Below, piece by piece: positions 15,982 to 25,109 of a stretch of DNA of 64,000 nt (the stretch's first letter is position 1; the number at the start of each line of letters is the position of its first letter). Source of the stretch: DASUPK01 sp963782345 (lineage in GTDB: Bacteria; Actinomycetota; Thermoleophilia; Solirubrobacterales; 70-9); assembly GCA_963782345.1 (NCBI GenBank), contig CAWAJF010000007.1:1-64000 (forward strand), given 5' to 3'. The notes beneath the pieces are model-generated. The model saw only the letters and a list, made by a program, of their open reading frames with translations. It was not told the DNA's origin and ran no database searches. The position numbers were made by a program, and so were the translations under genes.

Positions 15982-16906
15982 GCTAGATATCCGGAGGCTG
16001 AGGGTCCTCTCCGAGGTCGTCTCGCGGGGCTCGTTCTCGGCGGCGGCCGACTCGCTGCACCTCTCGCAGTCGGCGGTCAGCCAGCAGATCGCGGTGCTGG
16101 AACGGGAGGTCGGCATTCCCCTGCTCCAGCGGACGAGCGACGGCCCGAAGCTGACCGCCGCCGGCGAGGCCCTGATGGAGCACGGGGACGCCGTCATCTG
16201 CCGCCTCGAGGAGGCCGAGCGCGAGCTCGCCCAGATCGCCGGACTCGAGGGCGGGCGCCTGCGGCTGGCGAGCTTCCCCACCGCCAGCGCGACCCTGATG
16301 ACCCGGGCGCTGTCGCTGTTTCGCCAGCGCTTCCCGAAGATCGAGCTGCAGTTCTCCGAGGACGAGCCCGAGGACTCATTTCCCGCCCTGAAGCGAGGCG
16401 ACTTCGATCTCGCGGTGGTCTTCGACTACCCGGACTTCCCGCTCGACTTCGGCCGCGACGTCGAGACCGAGCTGATCTACGAGGAGGCGATGCGCGTGGC
16501 GCTGCCGCCGAGCCATCGGGTCGCCGCCGCGAAGTCGGTGCGAATCTCGGACCTGGCGGAGGAGGACTGGCTCTGCGGAGCGCTGCCGAGCTCCTGCCGC
16601 GATCAGGTGATCGAGCTCTGCCGCAACGCCGGCTTCGAGCCGAGGATCAGCTTCCGAAGCGAGGACTACGAGGTGATCAAGGGCTTCGTCGCGGCGGGGC
16701 TGGGCGTCACCATCCTGCCCGAGCTCGCCGGCGGACATCCCGGGATCGAGCTGCGAGCTGTGAGGGGACAGAAGCCGGTGCGCCGGGTCTGGGCGGTGAC
16801 CCGCGAGCAGGAGGCACGCTCACCGGCCGCCGAGCAGATGCTCGCCATCCTGCGCGAGGTCTGCCGGACCTACAAGGACGGCCGGGAGCTGGCCGTCGCC
16901 GCTTGA
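15980..16906 (+). CDS. LysR-family transcriptional regulator
   Basis: 308 aa. N-terminal winged HTH (residues 1-60; FSAAADSLHLSQSAVSQQIA is the recognition region) and a C-terminal periplasmic-binding-like effector domain (about 88-300). Starts at the ATG inside a T-N11-A palindrome, suggesting autoregulation and a leaderless message. The regulated genes are unknown; the divergent 63-aa gene is the only neighbour oriented for shared control. The effector cannot be inferred. Confidence 0.92.
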   Translation: MLDIRRLRVLSEVVSRGSFSAAADSLHLSQSAVSQQIAVLEREVGIPLLQRTSDGPKLTAAGEALMEHGDAVICRLEEAERELAQIAGLEGGRLRLASFPTASATLMTRALSLFRQRFPKIELQFSEDEPEDSFPALKRGDFDLAVVFDYPDFPLDFGRDVETELIYEEAMRVALPPSHRVAAAKSVRISDLAEEDWLCGALPSSCRDQVIELCRNAGFEPRISFRSEDYEVIKGFVAAGLGVTILPELAGGHPGIELRAVRGQKPVRRVWAVTREQEARSPAAEQMLAILREVCRTYKDGRELAVAA

Positions 16907-17009
16907 TTCACGCCTGATCCACGCCCGAGCTGCACGATTCCTTGCAGATGGGACCGGCCTGAATCGGGGTGCGGCGGGCGTAACGCGCCTGTGAGAGCGT
17001 TCGCTACCG

Positions 17010-17196
17010 TTCCTGGCTCGATCGAGCCGAGTCCCTCGATAGAGGGAGCGGGGAACCCAACCAGATGGCGCATATGCGAGAGCGCTCCGTCAGGAGCGAC
17101 TCGTGTCGTCATGGGGCGAATCGCCGGCCACTGCTCCGGCGTAACGCGACTCCTTTCGCGTGAGCCCGTCAGCTAACCCCGCAGGCACAGAAGGAG
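17010..17196 (+). ncRNA. Cyclic di-AMP riboswitch (ydaO-yuaA class)
   Basis: The conserved blocks of this class appear in order: GAGCCGAGTCC (17024-17034), GCGGGGAACCCAACC (17048-17062), GGGGCGAATCGCC (17113-17125), CCCGTCAGCTAACCCCGC (17165-17182) and the terminal GCACAGAAGGAG (17185-17196). The last block contains the ribosome-binding site of the downstream hydrolase gene. CTCCTT at 17150-17155 is exactly complementary to AAGGAG at 17191-17196, suggesting a site-sequestering off state. In actinobacteria this class commonly controls Rpf and other wall hydrolases. It fills the 290-nt gap after lysR. Confidence 0.93.
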
Positions 17197-18255
17197 ATGA
17201 CGGCAGCGACCACATACGCCCGCAGCGCACGCCTCCGGCTTCGCCGGGCGTATCGGCGACGCCGCCTGACGCTCGGCGCGGGCGTCGCGGTGATCGCGAT
17301 TGCGGCCGTCGGCGTCGGGTTCGCCGGCGCCAAGGATCCGTCGCTGAAGGACAAGATCAACGCCGCGCGCTCTGATGCGGGCCGGCTCTCCGACCGCGTC
17401 GACGCGCAGGCCGCGCGGATCGCCTCACTGACCGCCCAGGCCCACCAGGCCGGAGCGCACGCGATGGAGCTGAACGCGCAGGTCCAGGACGCCGAGGCCC
17501 GCTCGCGCGAGCTGGCAACACAGCTCGACGACTCCCAGCACCAGCTCGATCAGCTCCGCGGTCAGTACAGGGTCGCCGCGAAGCAGCTCGATCGGCGGCT
17601 GGTCGCGATCTACGAGAGCGATACGCCGGACTACGTGACCGTGCTGCTCAACTCCACGGGCTTCGACGACCTCTCCACCCGCTCCGACTACATCAGCGCC
17701 CTGCACGACGCCGACCTGCGGATCGCCGACAAGGTCGCCTCGCTGCGAGACCAGGTGGCGGCCAACTACCACCGGGTAGCCGACCTGAAGCAGCAGTCCG
17801 ATCAGGAGGCGGCGCAGCTCACCGCCACCAAGGCGAGCTTCGAGGCGAGCCGGCAGGCCGCCAACCAGAGCGCCGCCGCCGTGGCCCAGGCTCGCGCCGG
17901 GACCCAATCCTCGCTCGCCGACGCCCAGGGCCAGGTGACCCAGCTGAAGCAGGAGCAGGTCGCCCGGCAACAGGCCGCTCAGCAGCAGCAGTCCTCCTCC
18001 TCCGGCTCCGGCAGCCCCGCCTACTTCGGCGGTCCCTACGCGATCCCCACCTACATCGTCATGTGCGAGTCCGGCGGGAACTACCACGCGCTCAACTCCT
18101 CGAGCGGCGCGGGCGGCGCGTACCAGATCCTCCCGTCGACCTGGGCGGCCTACGGCGGCCAGGGCGCACCGCAGGACGCGCCCAAGGCCGAGCAGGACCG
18201 GATCGCGGCAGAGATCTGGCGGGACTCCGGGCCCAGCGCCTGGTCCTGCGCGTAG
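17197..18255 (+). CDS. Rpf-like transglycosylase with N-terminal coiled coil
   Basis: 352 aa. A basic N-terminus and transmembrane/signal helix (24-44) precede a long coiled coil (about 50-265, with a PcsB/CwlO-like look), a Gln/Ser/Gly linker (about 258-274) and a C-terminal transglycosylase-like domain (280-352). Catalytic Glu291 lies in CESGGNYHA, and C290/C351 could form a disulfide. The ATG is immediately after AAGGAG, so the start is set by the riboswitch 3' end. It would cleave peptidoglycan during growth or resuscitation, under c-di-AMP control. Confidence 0.92.
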   Translation: MTAATTYARSARLRLRRAYRRRRLTLGAGVAVIAIAAVGVGFAGAKDPSLKDKINAARSDAGRLSDRVDAQAARIASLTAQAHQAGAHAMELNAQVQDAEARSRELATQLDDSQHQLDQLRGQYRVAAKQLDRRLVAIYESDTPDYVTVLLNSTGFDDLSTRSDYISALHDADLRIADKVASLRDQVAANYHRVADLKQQSDQEAAQLTATKASFEASRQAANQSAAAVAQARAGTQSSLADAQGQVTQLKQEQVARQQAAQQQQSSSSGSGSPAYFGGPYAIPTYIVMCESGGNYHALNSSSGAGGAYQILPSTWAAYGGQGAPQDAPKAEQDRIAAEIWRDSGPSAWSCA

Positions 18256-18258
18256 GCG

Positions 18259-19059
18259 CTAGGCGAGGAAGTCCTCCAGGACCGGGGCGAGCGCCTCTGG
18301 CGCCGCGCCGTGGTCCTGGCCCTCGAGCGTCCGGTAGCAGACGTCGGGCAGCAATCGCACCAGCGCACGGGCGGCGCTGTGAAGCCAGGCGGGGCTATTG
18401 CCTCCGTCCATCACCAGGGTTGGGATCGTCACCGCGTCCCTCCACTCGATCGGCAGCGGCTCGCCGTACATGCTCCCCCTGAGCATCACCCGTCCGTCGT
18501 AGGAGACGGTGTGGGCCAGGCCCGCCATCGGCTCGACCATCGGCGAGTCGAGCATCGGCTCGACCATCTCCGAGGGCATGCCGACGGCTTCGGTCATGAA
18601 ATAGCCGACGATCTCCCGGCGCTTGCCGGCGGCGGTCAGCTGCTCGAGGTGCTCGACGTAGTCGCGGGGCAGAGGTGGGCGACTCTCGTCCACGATGTAC
18701 GGAGGCTCGTAGATCGCGAGCTTGGAGACCGAGACGCTGCGCGCGGCGGTCTCGATGGCCAGTGAGCCGCCCGAGGAGTGCCCGAAGAGGTGCGCGCTCC
18801 CGCCCGCCGCCTCGATCACGGCCTCGAGGTCCTCGATCTCGCGCTCGACCGCATACGGCTCGGTGAATCCGCTGTCGCCGCGGCCGCGGCGGTCATAGGT
18901 GTAGACGGCGCAGCTCTCGGAGAGCAGGTCGGCCAGCGGGCCGGCGCTGTTGCGGTCGTTGAACGCACCGCCGACAACGACCACGGGCGGGCCGTCGCCG
19001 ACGCGATCGAATGCGATCGGGGTTCCATCGGCCGAAGTGGTCATCGCGGCAACGGTCAT
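18259..19059 (-). CDS. Alpha/beta-fold hydrolase
   Basis: 266 aa. Nucleophile Ser in GHSSGGS, oxyanion-hole region near VVVGGAFND, catalytic His in GQDHGAAPEAL near the C-terminus. The ATG at 19059 is chosen because AGGAGG lies 5 nt upstream; a longer frame to 19116 lacks support. The substrate is unknown. It ends 3 nt from the stop of the Rpf-like gene, tail to tail. Confidence 0.88.
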   Translation of the reverse strand: MTVAAMTTSADGTPIAFDRVGDGPPVVVVGGAFNDRNSAGPLADLLSESCAVYTYDRRGRGDSGFTEPYAVEREIEDLEAVIEAAGGSAHLFGHSSGGSLAIETAARSVSVSKLAIYEPPYIVDESRPPLPRDYVEHLEQLTAAGKRREIVGYFMTEAVGMPSEMVEPMLDSPMVEPMAGLAHTVSYDGRVMLRGSMYGEPLPIEWRDAVTIPTLVMDGGNSPAWLHSAARALVRLLPDVCYRTLEGQDHGAAPEALAPVLEDFLA

Positions 19060-19187
19060 CTCTTCCTCCTGGTCTCGGGTTCTGACATTCAGACTCTCGA
19101 TGGGCGCGGAATTCATCGCTCCAACGCGCGGGCTGCGCCGATTCGTGAGGGGTTAGCCGCGGCCGTCCCCGGGTACCACTCGCCCTG

Positions 19188-19706
19188 ATGGCGGCGACCG
19201 ACAGCACCCGCGCGACCGAGGGCATCCTCGCCGACGACCAGCGCGGCAAGCGCGAGGAGATCATCGGGATGCTCGAGACGGCCTACTGGATGGAGATCGA
19301 GACGGTGATGAGCTACCTCGCCAACTCGGTCAACCCCGACGGCGTCCGCGCCCAGGAGATCAAGGAGTCCCTCGAGCAGGACATCACCGAGGAGCTGGGG
19401 CACGCCAAGCTCTTCGCCGCGCGGATCAAGGAGCTCTACGGGGTGGTGCCGGGCTCCCAGGGCTTCTCGGCCGAGCAGTCATACCTGCAGCCACCCGAGC
19501 ACCAGACGGACATCGTCGCCGTGATCCGCGGCGTGATCGAGGCCGAGACCGGCGCGATCGAGCACTACACGAAGGTCGTCGAGGCCACCGACGGGGTCGA
19601 TCCGGTCACCAACGACATGGTGATCGACATCCTCCACGACGAGCAGGGCCACCGGCGCCTCTTCGAGGGGTTCCTCCGCGAGTACGAGGCGGAGGGGCTG
19701 GCCTAG
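19188..19706 (+). CDS. Ferritin-like diiron protein
   Basis: 172-aa four-helix bundle with bacterioferritin-like spacing of metal ligands: Glu36/Glu38 in helix A, EELGH (Glu69, His72) in B, EAETGAIEH (around 118-126) in C and DEQGH (Glu152, His155) in D. Expected to bind a diiron centre and either store iron or oxidise Fe(II). Haem-binding Met is not evident, so classical bacterioferritin is less likely. It overlaps the convergent SixA-like gene by 4 nt. Confidence 0.85.
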   Translation: MAATDSTRATEGILADDQRGKREEIIGMLETAYWMEIETVMSYLANSVNPDGVRAQEIKESLEQDITEELGHAKLFAARIKELYGVVPGSQGFSAEQSYLQPPEHQTDIVAVIRGVIEAETGAIEHYTKVVEATDGVDPVTNDMVIDILHDEQGHRRLFEGFLREYEAEGLA

Positions 19707-20137
19707 CCGGCGATCGCCTTCAGGTCCTTTGGGCGCATCAGGGCGTGGAGGATGTGGTCGTCCAGCGCGGCGATGCCGCCCTTCTTCAGCTTCACCCGTG
19801 AGCCCGTGAGCAGCGCCACGGCCTGGGAGCAGTCCGGCTCGTGGCCGACCAGCATCACCTCGCCCCGCCCGGCGGCCAGCTCCATCGGATCGAAATCACC
19901 GCCCGAGAGGCGGTCGTCGACCTCAACCGGGACCCCCAGGACCTCGCAGGCGAGCTCCGCCGTGCGCTTCGCGCGGACCTTGGGGCTGGTGGTGCACGCA
20001 TCGAGCTCGACCCCCAGCTTCTTCAGAGCTTCGCCCGCAGCGACCGACTGGCGCTCGCCCTTCTCGGTCAGGTCGCGGTCGGCGTCGGGCTTGCCCTCGC
20101 CGGCCTCCGCGTCCCCGTGCCTCAACACCCAGATCAA
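19703..20137 (-). CDS. SixA-like phosphohistidine phosphatase
   Basis: 144-aa histidine phosphatase. The catalytic RHG is at residues 6-8 (IWVLRHGDAE), with RAKRTAEL and LVGHEPD supplying the second Arg and His. SixA-type enzymes remove phosphate from phosphohistidine on HPt or PTS proteins. The start is a TTG at 20137, supported by a TANNNT hexamer 7 nt upstream and by the position of RHG. A GTG three codons in would leave only two residues before RHG. Confidence 0.87.
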   Translation of the reverse strand: MIWVLRHGDAEAGEGKPDADRDLTEKGERQSVAAGEALKKLGVELDACTTSPKVRAKRTAELACEVLGVPVEVDDRLSGGDFDPMELAAGRGEVMLVGHEPDCSQAVALLTGSRVKLKKGGIAALDDHILHALMRPKDLKAIAG

Positions 20138-20144
20138 GGACGAA

Positions 20145-20150
20145 ACCGTA
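20145..20150 (-). promoter_or_regulatory. Leaderless -10 (TACGGT) of the SixA-like gene
   Basis: TACGGT on the minus strand, 7 nt before a TTG start codon. Leaderless initiation on TTG would be unusual, so this is a useful test case. Confidence 0.5.
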
Positions 20151-20229
20151 CCCGCAAACTGGGGTGTAACGACTTTGTAACGCTGCCGTGCCTATTGGTT
20201 CGCTCCGGGACGGTTGGCATGATCGACGG

Positions 20230-23200
20230 GTGAGCGCCGGAGCGGTCCATCTGCACGTCCACAGCGAGTACTCGCTGCTCGACGGGGCCTGCAAGATCGA
20301 CAAGCTCGCCGCGCGGGCGGCCGAGCTCGACATGCCGGCCCTCGGCCTCACCGACCACGGGGTGATGAACGGGTCGGTCGAGCACTACAAGGCGTGCAAG
20401 GCAGCCGGGATCAAGCCGATCATCGGGCTCGAGGCATACCTCGTCGACGATCGGGTCGAGTCGCCGAAGCAAACGCGCTACGAGCGCAACCACCTGACCC
20501 TGCTCGCCTCGAGCGAGGCCGGGTTTCGAAACCTGGTCAAGCTGAGCTCCGCCGGCTTCCTCGAGGGCTTCTCGCGGGGCAAGGCGAACGTCGACATCGA
20601 GCTGCTCTCCGCGCACTCCGACGGGGTGCTCGCGCTCACCGGCTGCCTGCAGTCGCGCTTCTGCCGCCGCCTCGTCGAGGACAGGCCGGACGATGCCCGC
20701 GCGCACGTCGACGACCTGATCCAGGCCTTCGGCCCGGAGCAGGTCTACTTCGAGGTGCAGCGCAACGGCGTCCCGGAGCAGGACAAGGCGAACGAGGGGA
20801 TCGTCAGGGTCGCGCGAGAGCTCGGCCGGCCGCTGGTCGCCACGGCCGACGTCCACTACCTGCGCCGCGAGGACTACGACAGCCACGCCGCGCTGCTCTG
20901 CGTGCAGACGAAGTCGACGATCGAGCAGCCGAAGCTGCGCTTCGACACGAACGAGTTCTACTTGAAGAGCACCGACGAGATGTCCGAGTCGTTCTCGGAC
21001 ATGCCGGAGGCGGTCGCGAGCACACTCGAGATCGCCGAGCGCTGCGAGGTCGAGATGCAGCTCGGCCAGCTGCTCCTGCCGCGCTTCCCGACCCCTGACG
21101 GCAAGGAGCCGGGCGAGATGCTCCGCGAGCTCGCGCTCGACGGGCTCCGCAAGCGCTACGGCGATCCGATCCCGAGCAACGCCATGGAGCGGCTCGACTT
21201 CGAGCTCGGCGTGATCTCCGAGATGGGCTTCGAGTCCTACTTCCTGATCGTCTGGGACTTCGTCACCTACGCGAAGGGGAGCGGAATCGCGGTCGGCCCG
21301 GGCCGCGGCTCGGCGGCCGGCTCGATCGTCGCGTACGCCCTGGAGATCACCGACCTCGACCCGCTCGCCAACGGCCTGCTCTTCGAGCGCTTCCTGAACC
21401 CGGGCCGCAAGTCCATGCCGGACATCGACATCGACTTCTCCGTGCGCGGGCGCGAGCGGGTGATCCACTACGTCCAGGACAAGTACGGGCGCGAATGCGT
21501 CGCCCAGATCATCACCTTCGGCAAGATGGCCCCGCGCGCGGCTACCCGCGACGCCGCCCGGGTGCTCGGCTACGACTACGCGGCGGGCGATCGCCTGGCC
21601 AAGCAGATCCCCGAGCCGATCATGGGCCGCAGCCCGAGCTTCGAGGAGTGCCTGAAGCCGGGCGAGGAGCTGAAGCGCACCTACGACTCCGACCCCGACG
21701 CGCAGAAGATCCTCAATACCGCGCAGGGTCTCGAGGGCATCGTCCGCAACCACTCCATCCACGCCGCGGCGGTGGTGATCTCCGACCGGCCGCTCCAGGA
21801 GATCGTCCCGCTGCAGCTCGCCGAGGACCGCGGCGGGGCCGCCGGCGCCAACGGGAACGGGAACGGGGCCGGGGGCAAGTCGGAGCGCGCCTACAAGACG
21901 GTCACGCAGTACTCGATGGGCCCGATCGAGGAGATCGGGTTGCTGAAGATGGACTTCCTCGGCCTGCGCAACCTCGACGTGATCGAGGACGCCGTCGACA
22001 TCGTCGAGCGCTCCACCGGCGAGAGGCTGGACATGGAGAGCCTGCCGCTTGACGACCGCAAGACCTACGAGATGCTCTCCCGCGGGGAGTCCGTCGGCGT
22101 CTTCCAGTTCGAGTCGGATGGGATGCGCGACGCGCTCCGCGCCGTGAAGCCCACCGAGTTCCAGGATCTCGTCGCGCTCGGCGCGCTCTACCGGCCCGGG
22201 GCGATGCGCTACATCCCCGACTACGCGCGGGGCAAGCGCGATCCCTCCAGCGTCCGCTACCCCGATCCCCGGATGCGGCCGATCACCGAGTCGACGTATG
22301 GCTGCGTGATCTACCAGGAGCAGCTCATGGAGATCGCGAAGCAGATGGCCGGCTTCAGCCCCGCCGAGGCGGACGACCTGCGCAAGGCGATCGGCAAGAA
22401 GAAGCGCGACCTGATGGCGACGATGAAAGAGAAGTTCCTCGAGGGCCTGGCTGACTCGGGCACCGACCGGCGCGTCTCGAAGGACCTCTGGTCCCTGATG
22501 GAGGCCGCGGCCGACTACTCGTTCAACCGCTCCCACGCCGCGTGCTACGCGCTGATCTCCTACCGGACGGCGTGGCTGCGGGCGAACTACCCGGCCGAGT
22601 ACATGGCCGCCCTGATCTCGACGGTGATGTCGACCAAGGACAAGGTCCCGTTCTTCGTCAATCGCTGCGACGAAATGGGGATCGACGTGCTGCCGCCCGA
22701 CGTGAACAGCTCCGACCACGGCTTCGTCGTCTCGGGCAACAGCATCCGCTTCGGGCTCGACGCGGTGAAGAACGTCGGCCACATCGCGGTGCAGGCGATC
22801 CTCGACGCACGTTCGGACGCCGGAAACTTCACCTCATTGTGGGACTTCTGCGAGCGCGTCGATACCCGGGCCGTGAACAAGCGAGCCGTGGAGTGCCTCG
22901 TCAAATGCGGAGCGCTCGACTCGACCGGCGCCTCGCGCAAGGGGATGCTGGAGGCGCTGCCGGCGGCGACGGCGTTCGGGCAGAAGGCGCAGGAGGACTC
23001 GCGTCTCGGCCAGTCCTCGATCTTCGACCTCGGCGGCGGGGTTGAGGAGAGCGGCCCGTCGCGCCACCACCACGCTCCGATCCTGGCCGAGGAGTTCGAC
23101 CAGCGCGAGCTCCTCCGCCTCGAGAAGGAGACGCTCGGCACCTTCCTCTCCTCTCATCCGCTCGCCGAGGTGAAGGACGCCCTCCGGGCCCGGGTCGACT

Positions 23201-23757
23201 GCTCGCTGTCGAGCCTCGCCGAACGGCCCGACGGCTCGTGGGTGACCGTCGGCGGGATCATCACCGAGTTCAAGCGCCACACCTCGAAGAACGGCTCCCT
23301 GATGTCCTTCGCGACCCTCGACGACATCGAGGGACAGCTCGAGCTCCTGGTGATGGGCAAGGCCTATGAGGCATCGAGGGACTTTCTCGCGGCGGACGCG
23401 ATCATCGTCGTCCGGGGCCGCTTGGACCACAAGGGCCGGGGCGAGACCAAGCTGGTCGCGCAGGAGGTGGAGCTCTTCCAGCCGACCGAGGACGAGGTCG
23501 CGAAGGCGCGCGCCGCGCGCGAGACGGGGCCCCTCAGGCTGAACATCGAGGCGTCCGCCTTCGGGGCTTCGCTGGTCGAGGAGCTCAAAGGGATCCTCGA
23601 GAACTTCCCGGGTGACTCCGAGGTCTCGCTGGTGATGAAGACGCGAGAGGGAACCCGCGAGCTTCGCTTCGGCCGCGAGTACCGCGTGCGCCGCTCCGCC
23701 GGCCTCGATGCCGAGCTCGATGCGCTGCTCGGCACCGGATCCCGGGCCGCCGCATGA
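20230..23757 (+). CDS. dnaE: DNA polymerase III subunit alpha
   Basis: 1175-aa replicative polymerase. N-terminal PHP domain (HLHVHSEYSLLDGA with metal-binding His residues), C-family polymerase core with catalytic Asp residues in PDIDIDF (about 398-402), tandem HhH, and C-terminal OB fold (VTVGGIITEFKRHTSKNG). GTG at 20230 begins the PHP domain; CATGAT, one mismatch from TANNNT, lies 6 nt upstream. A Gly/Asn/Ala-rich insertion sits at about residues 534-551 in a loop. Confidence 0.97.
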   Translation: MSAGAVHLHVHSEYSLLDGACKIDKLAARAAELDMPALGLTDHGVMNGSVEHYKACKAAGIKPIIGLEAYLVDDRVESPKQTRYERNHLTLLASSEAGFRNLVKLSSAGFLEGFSRGKANVDIELLSAHSDGVLALTGCLQSRFCRRLVEDRPDDARAHVDDLIQAFGPEQVYFEVQRNGVPEQDKANEGIVRVARELGRPLVATADVHYLRREDYDSHAALLCVQTKSTIEQPKLRFDTNEFYLKSTDEMSESFSDMPEAVASTLEIAERCEVEMQLGQLLLPRFPTPDGKEPGEMLRELALDGLRKRYGDPIPSNAMERLDFELGVISEMGFESYFLIVWDFVTYAKGSGIAVGPGRGSAAGSIVAYALEITDLDPLANGLLFERFLNPGRKSMPDIDIDFSVRGRERVIHYVQDKYGRECVAQIITFGKMAPRAATRDAARVLGYDYAAGDRLAKQIPEPIMGRSPSFEECLKPGEELKRTYDSDPDAQKILNTAQGLEGIVRNHSIHAAAVVISDRPLQEIVPLQLAEDRGGAAGANGNGNGAGGKSERAYKTVTQYSMGPIEEIGLLKMDFLGLRNLDVIEDAVDIVERSTGERLDMESLPLDDRKTYEMLSRGESVGVFQFESDGMRDALRAVKPTEFQDLVALGALYRPGAMRYIPDYARGKRDPSSVRYPDPRMRPITESTYGCVIYQEQLMEIAKQMAGFSPAEADDLRKAIGKKKRDLMATMKEKFLEGLADSGTDRRVSKDLWSLMEAAADYSFNRSHAACYALISYRTAWLRANYPAEYMAALISTVMSTKDKVPFFVNRCDEMGIDVLPPDVNSSDHGFVVSGNSIRFGLDAVKNVGHIAVQAILDARSDAGNFTSLWDFCERVDTRAVNKRAVECLVKCGALDSTGASRKGMLEALPAATAFGQKAQEDSRLGQSSIFDLGGGVEESGPSRHHHAPILAEEFDQRELLRLEKETLGTFLSSHPLAEVKDALRARVDCSLSSLAERPDGSWVTVGGIITEFKRHTSKNGSLMSFATLDDIEGQLELLVMGKAYEASRDFLAADAIIVVRGRLDHKGRGETKLVAQEVELFQPTEDEVAKARAARETGPLRLNIEASAFGASLVEELKGILENFPGDSEVSLVMKTREGTRELRFGREYRVRRSAGLDAELDALLGTGSRAAA

Positions 23758-23848
23758 CTCGCCAGTCAACTCGCGGCTAGCAGACTTGCCCCCTTTCGCG
23801 CAAGTCCCGCGGCAGCCCACGCATCCCCAAGACGCCTGCGGCGCGTCC

Positions 23849-23854
23849 TAGACT
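23849..23854 (+). promoter_or_regulatory. Leaderless -10 (TAGACT) of the Cys-rich protein
   Basis: TANNNT, 8 nt before the GTG at 23863, with no Shine-Dalgarno between. It lies in the 105-nt gap after dnaE. Confidence 0.5.
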
Positions 23855-23862
23855 GAACGCCC

Positions 23863-24267
23863 GTGCCGAGGCAGACCCAGACCCGGAAGAGCAGCGCCGG
23901 CGAATGCCGCCAGTGCCGCACCTTCTGCGACAAGCTGGTCAACCCGGCGGGCTGTCTCGAGATGGGGTGCAAGTACCTCTACACCTACGAGGACTCCCGC
24001 ACCGGCGGCCGCTTCATGGGCTGCATGAACAACGTCTTCAGCGCGGAGATCGACTTCGACCTCTTCCTGCTCGCCGAGCGCGCCCGCGAGGGCTTTGGCG
24101 GCATCAAGATGACCGGCACGCCGCTTCCGCACTGCCAGTTCAGCGTCGAGCGGGCCTACGAGGGAGACGGCCCCGGGCACGAGTGCGTCAACCGGCGCTT
24201 CTTCGATGCCCCGGACGACACCCCGGAGTCGATCCGGGCGTTCGACCTGCGCAACTCGATCACCTGA
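23863..24267 (+). CDS. Conserved-looking 8-cysteine protein of unknown function
   Basis: 134 aa, no recognised family. Cys at 15, 18, 22, 31, 36, 54, 91 and 108, arranged C-x2-C-x3-C-x8-C-x4-C followed by spaced single Cys; His90 and His106 flank the last two. Such spacing suggests zinc or Fe-S binding. No signal peptide or membrane segment. It is transcribed from its own leaderless promoter after dnaE, and its end faces the RodZ-like gene (36-nt gap). Confidence 0.8.
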   Translation: MPRQTQTRKSSAGECRQCRTFCDKLVNPAGCLEMGCKYLYTYEDSRTGGRFMGCMNNVFSAEIDFDLFLLAERAREGFGGIKMTGTPLPHCQFSVERAYEGDGPGHECVNRRFFDAPDDTPESIRAFDLRNSIT

Positions 24268-24303
24268 ACCGGGGAGGACCCAGGTCGTGTGCAGGTGGGG
24301 GCC

Positions 24304-25071
24304 TCACGCGCAGGTCGGCTGGGACGCGGCGTCAAGTCGCCGGGGCCCGTTGGGAGTGATCCGGTATCCGAGCGGCTCGGCCAGCTGTGGCACCTTCACC
24401 GGCTGGCCGTCAATGGTCATCTCAACCGAGCCGTTGCCGAAGGTCACCTCGAACGACCGGCTGTCGAACGGCCCTCGCGTCTCGCCCGCTTGGAGTGTCT
24501 CGGCCACGAGCGCCCGTCGATCCGCGTTCACGAGGCAGACCCAGACCGGCGCGGTCGAACGGAGGTTGAGCGACACCCGGGACGTAGCGGGTGAGCCGCC
24601 CGTGATTGTCGCGATCCCCGATTGCGCAGGCTTGCCCTCGTGCCGGTGAGCGGGGCCACCGCCGCTCCCGCCCGAGCTCCCGAGCGACCCGACGATCACC
24701 AGGCCCAGAAGTACGACCACCACGAGTCCCGCCGCCAGTGCGACGGGCCTGAGCGGCCGCGCCCGGGGCTTGACGGCCCCCGATCGGATCGCCCCGATGG
24801 GAACCGGCTCGGGACGGTCGGCCCCCTCGGCGGTCCTCCTGTACTCGTCGACCAGCGCTTCGCCGTCGAGGCCAAGGAACCGGGCGTAGGTCGACAGGAA
24901 ACTGCGCGCGTACACCGGCGCGGGCAGCGCCTCCCAGCGGTCCTCCTCCATGGCGCGGAGGAACTTGGCGCGGATCTTCGTCACCCGCTCCACATCGGCG
25001 AGGTCGATACCTCGCTGCGTCCGTGCCTCCTGCAGCACTTGGCCGACCGGCGGCGTCATCTCCGATCCCAT
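24304..25071 (-). CDS. RodZ-like membrane protein with HTH and DUF4115 domains
   Basis: 255 aa. Cytoplasmic HTH_25 domain (about 8-80, VGQVLQEARTQRGIDL), basic linker, one transmembrane helix (about 109-130), Gly/Ser linker, and an extracytoplasmic DUF4115 domain (about 155-240). This is the architecture of RodZ, which links MreB to the elongasome. No mreB is in the window, so the role is by domain order only. Start at 25071 or the ATG four codons in. Divergent from the MltB-like lipoprotein gene. Confidence 0.87.
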   Translation of the reverse strand: MGSEMTPPVGQVLQEARTQRGIDLADVERVTKIRAKFLRAMEEDRWEALPAPVYARSFLSTYARFLGLDGEALVDEYRRTAEGADRPEPVPIGAIRSGAVKPRARPLRPVALAAGLVVVVLLGLVIVGSLGSSGGSGGGPAHRHEGKPAQSGIATITGGSPATSRVSLNLRSTAPVWVCLVNADRRALVAETLQAGETRGPFDSRSFEVTFGNGSVEMTIDGQPVKVPQLAEPLGYRITPNGPRRLDAASQPTCA

Positions 25072-25109
25072 TGTCCCGCTGTGACGTGAAACCGGGTATC
25101 AACGAGCCA

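Noticed and set aside
20134..22782. 882-codon open frame antisense to dnaE
   Set aside because: Shadow frame of a GC-rich gene. The sense strand encodes a complete DnaE with all motifs; the antisense product has no recognisable domains.
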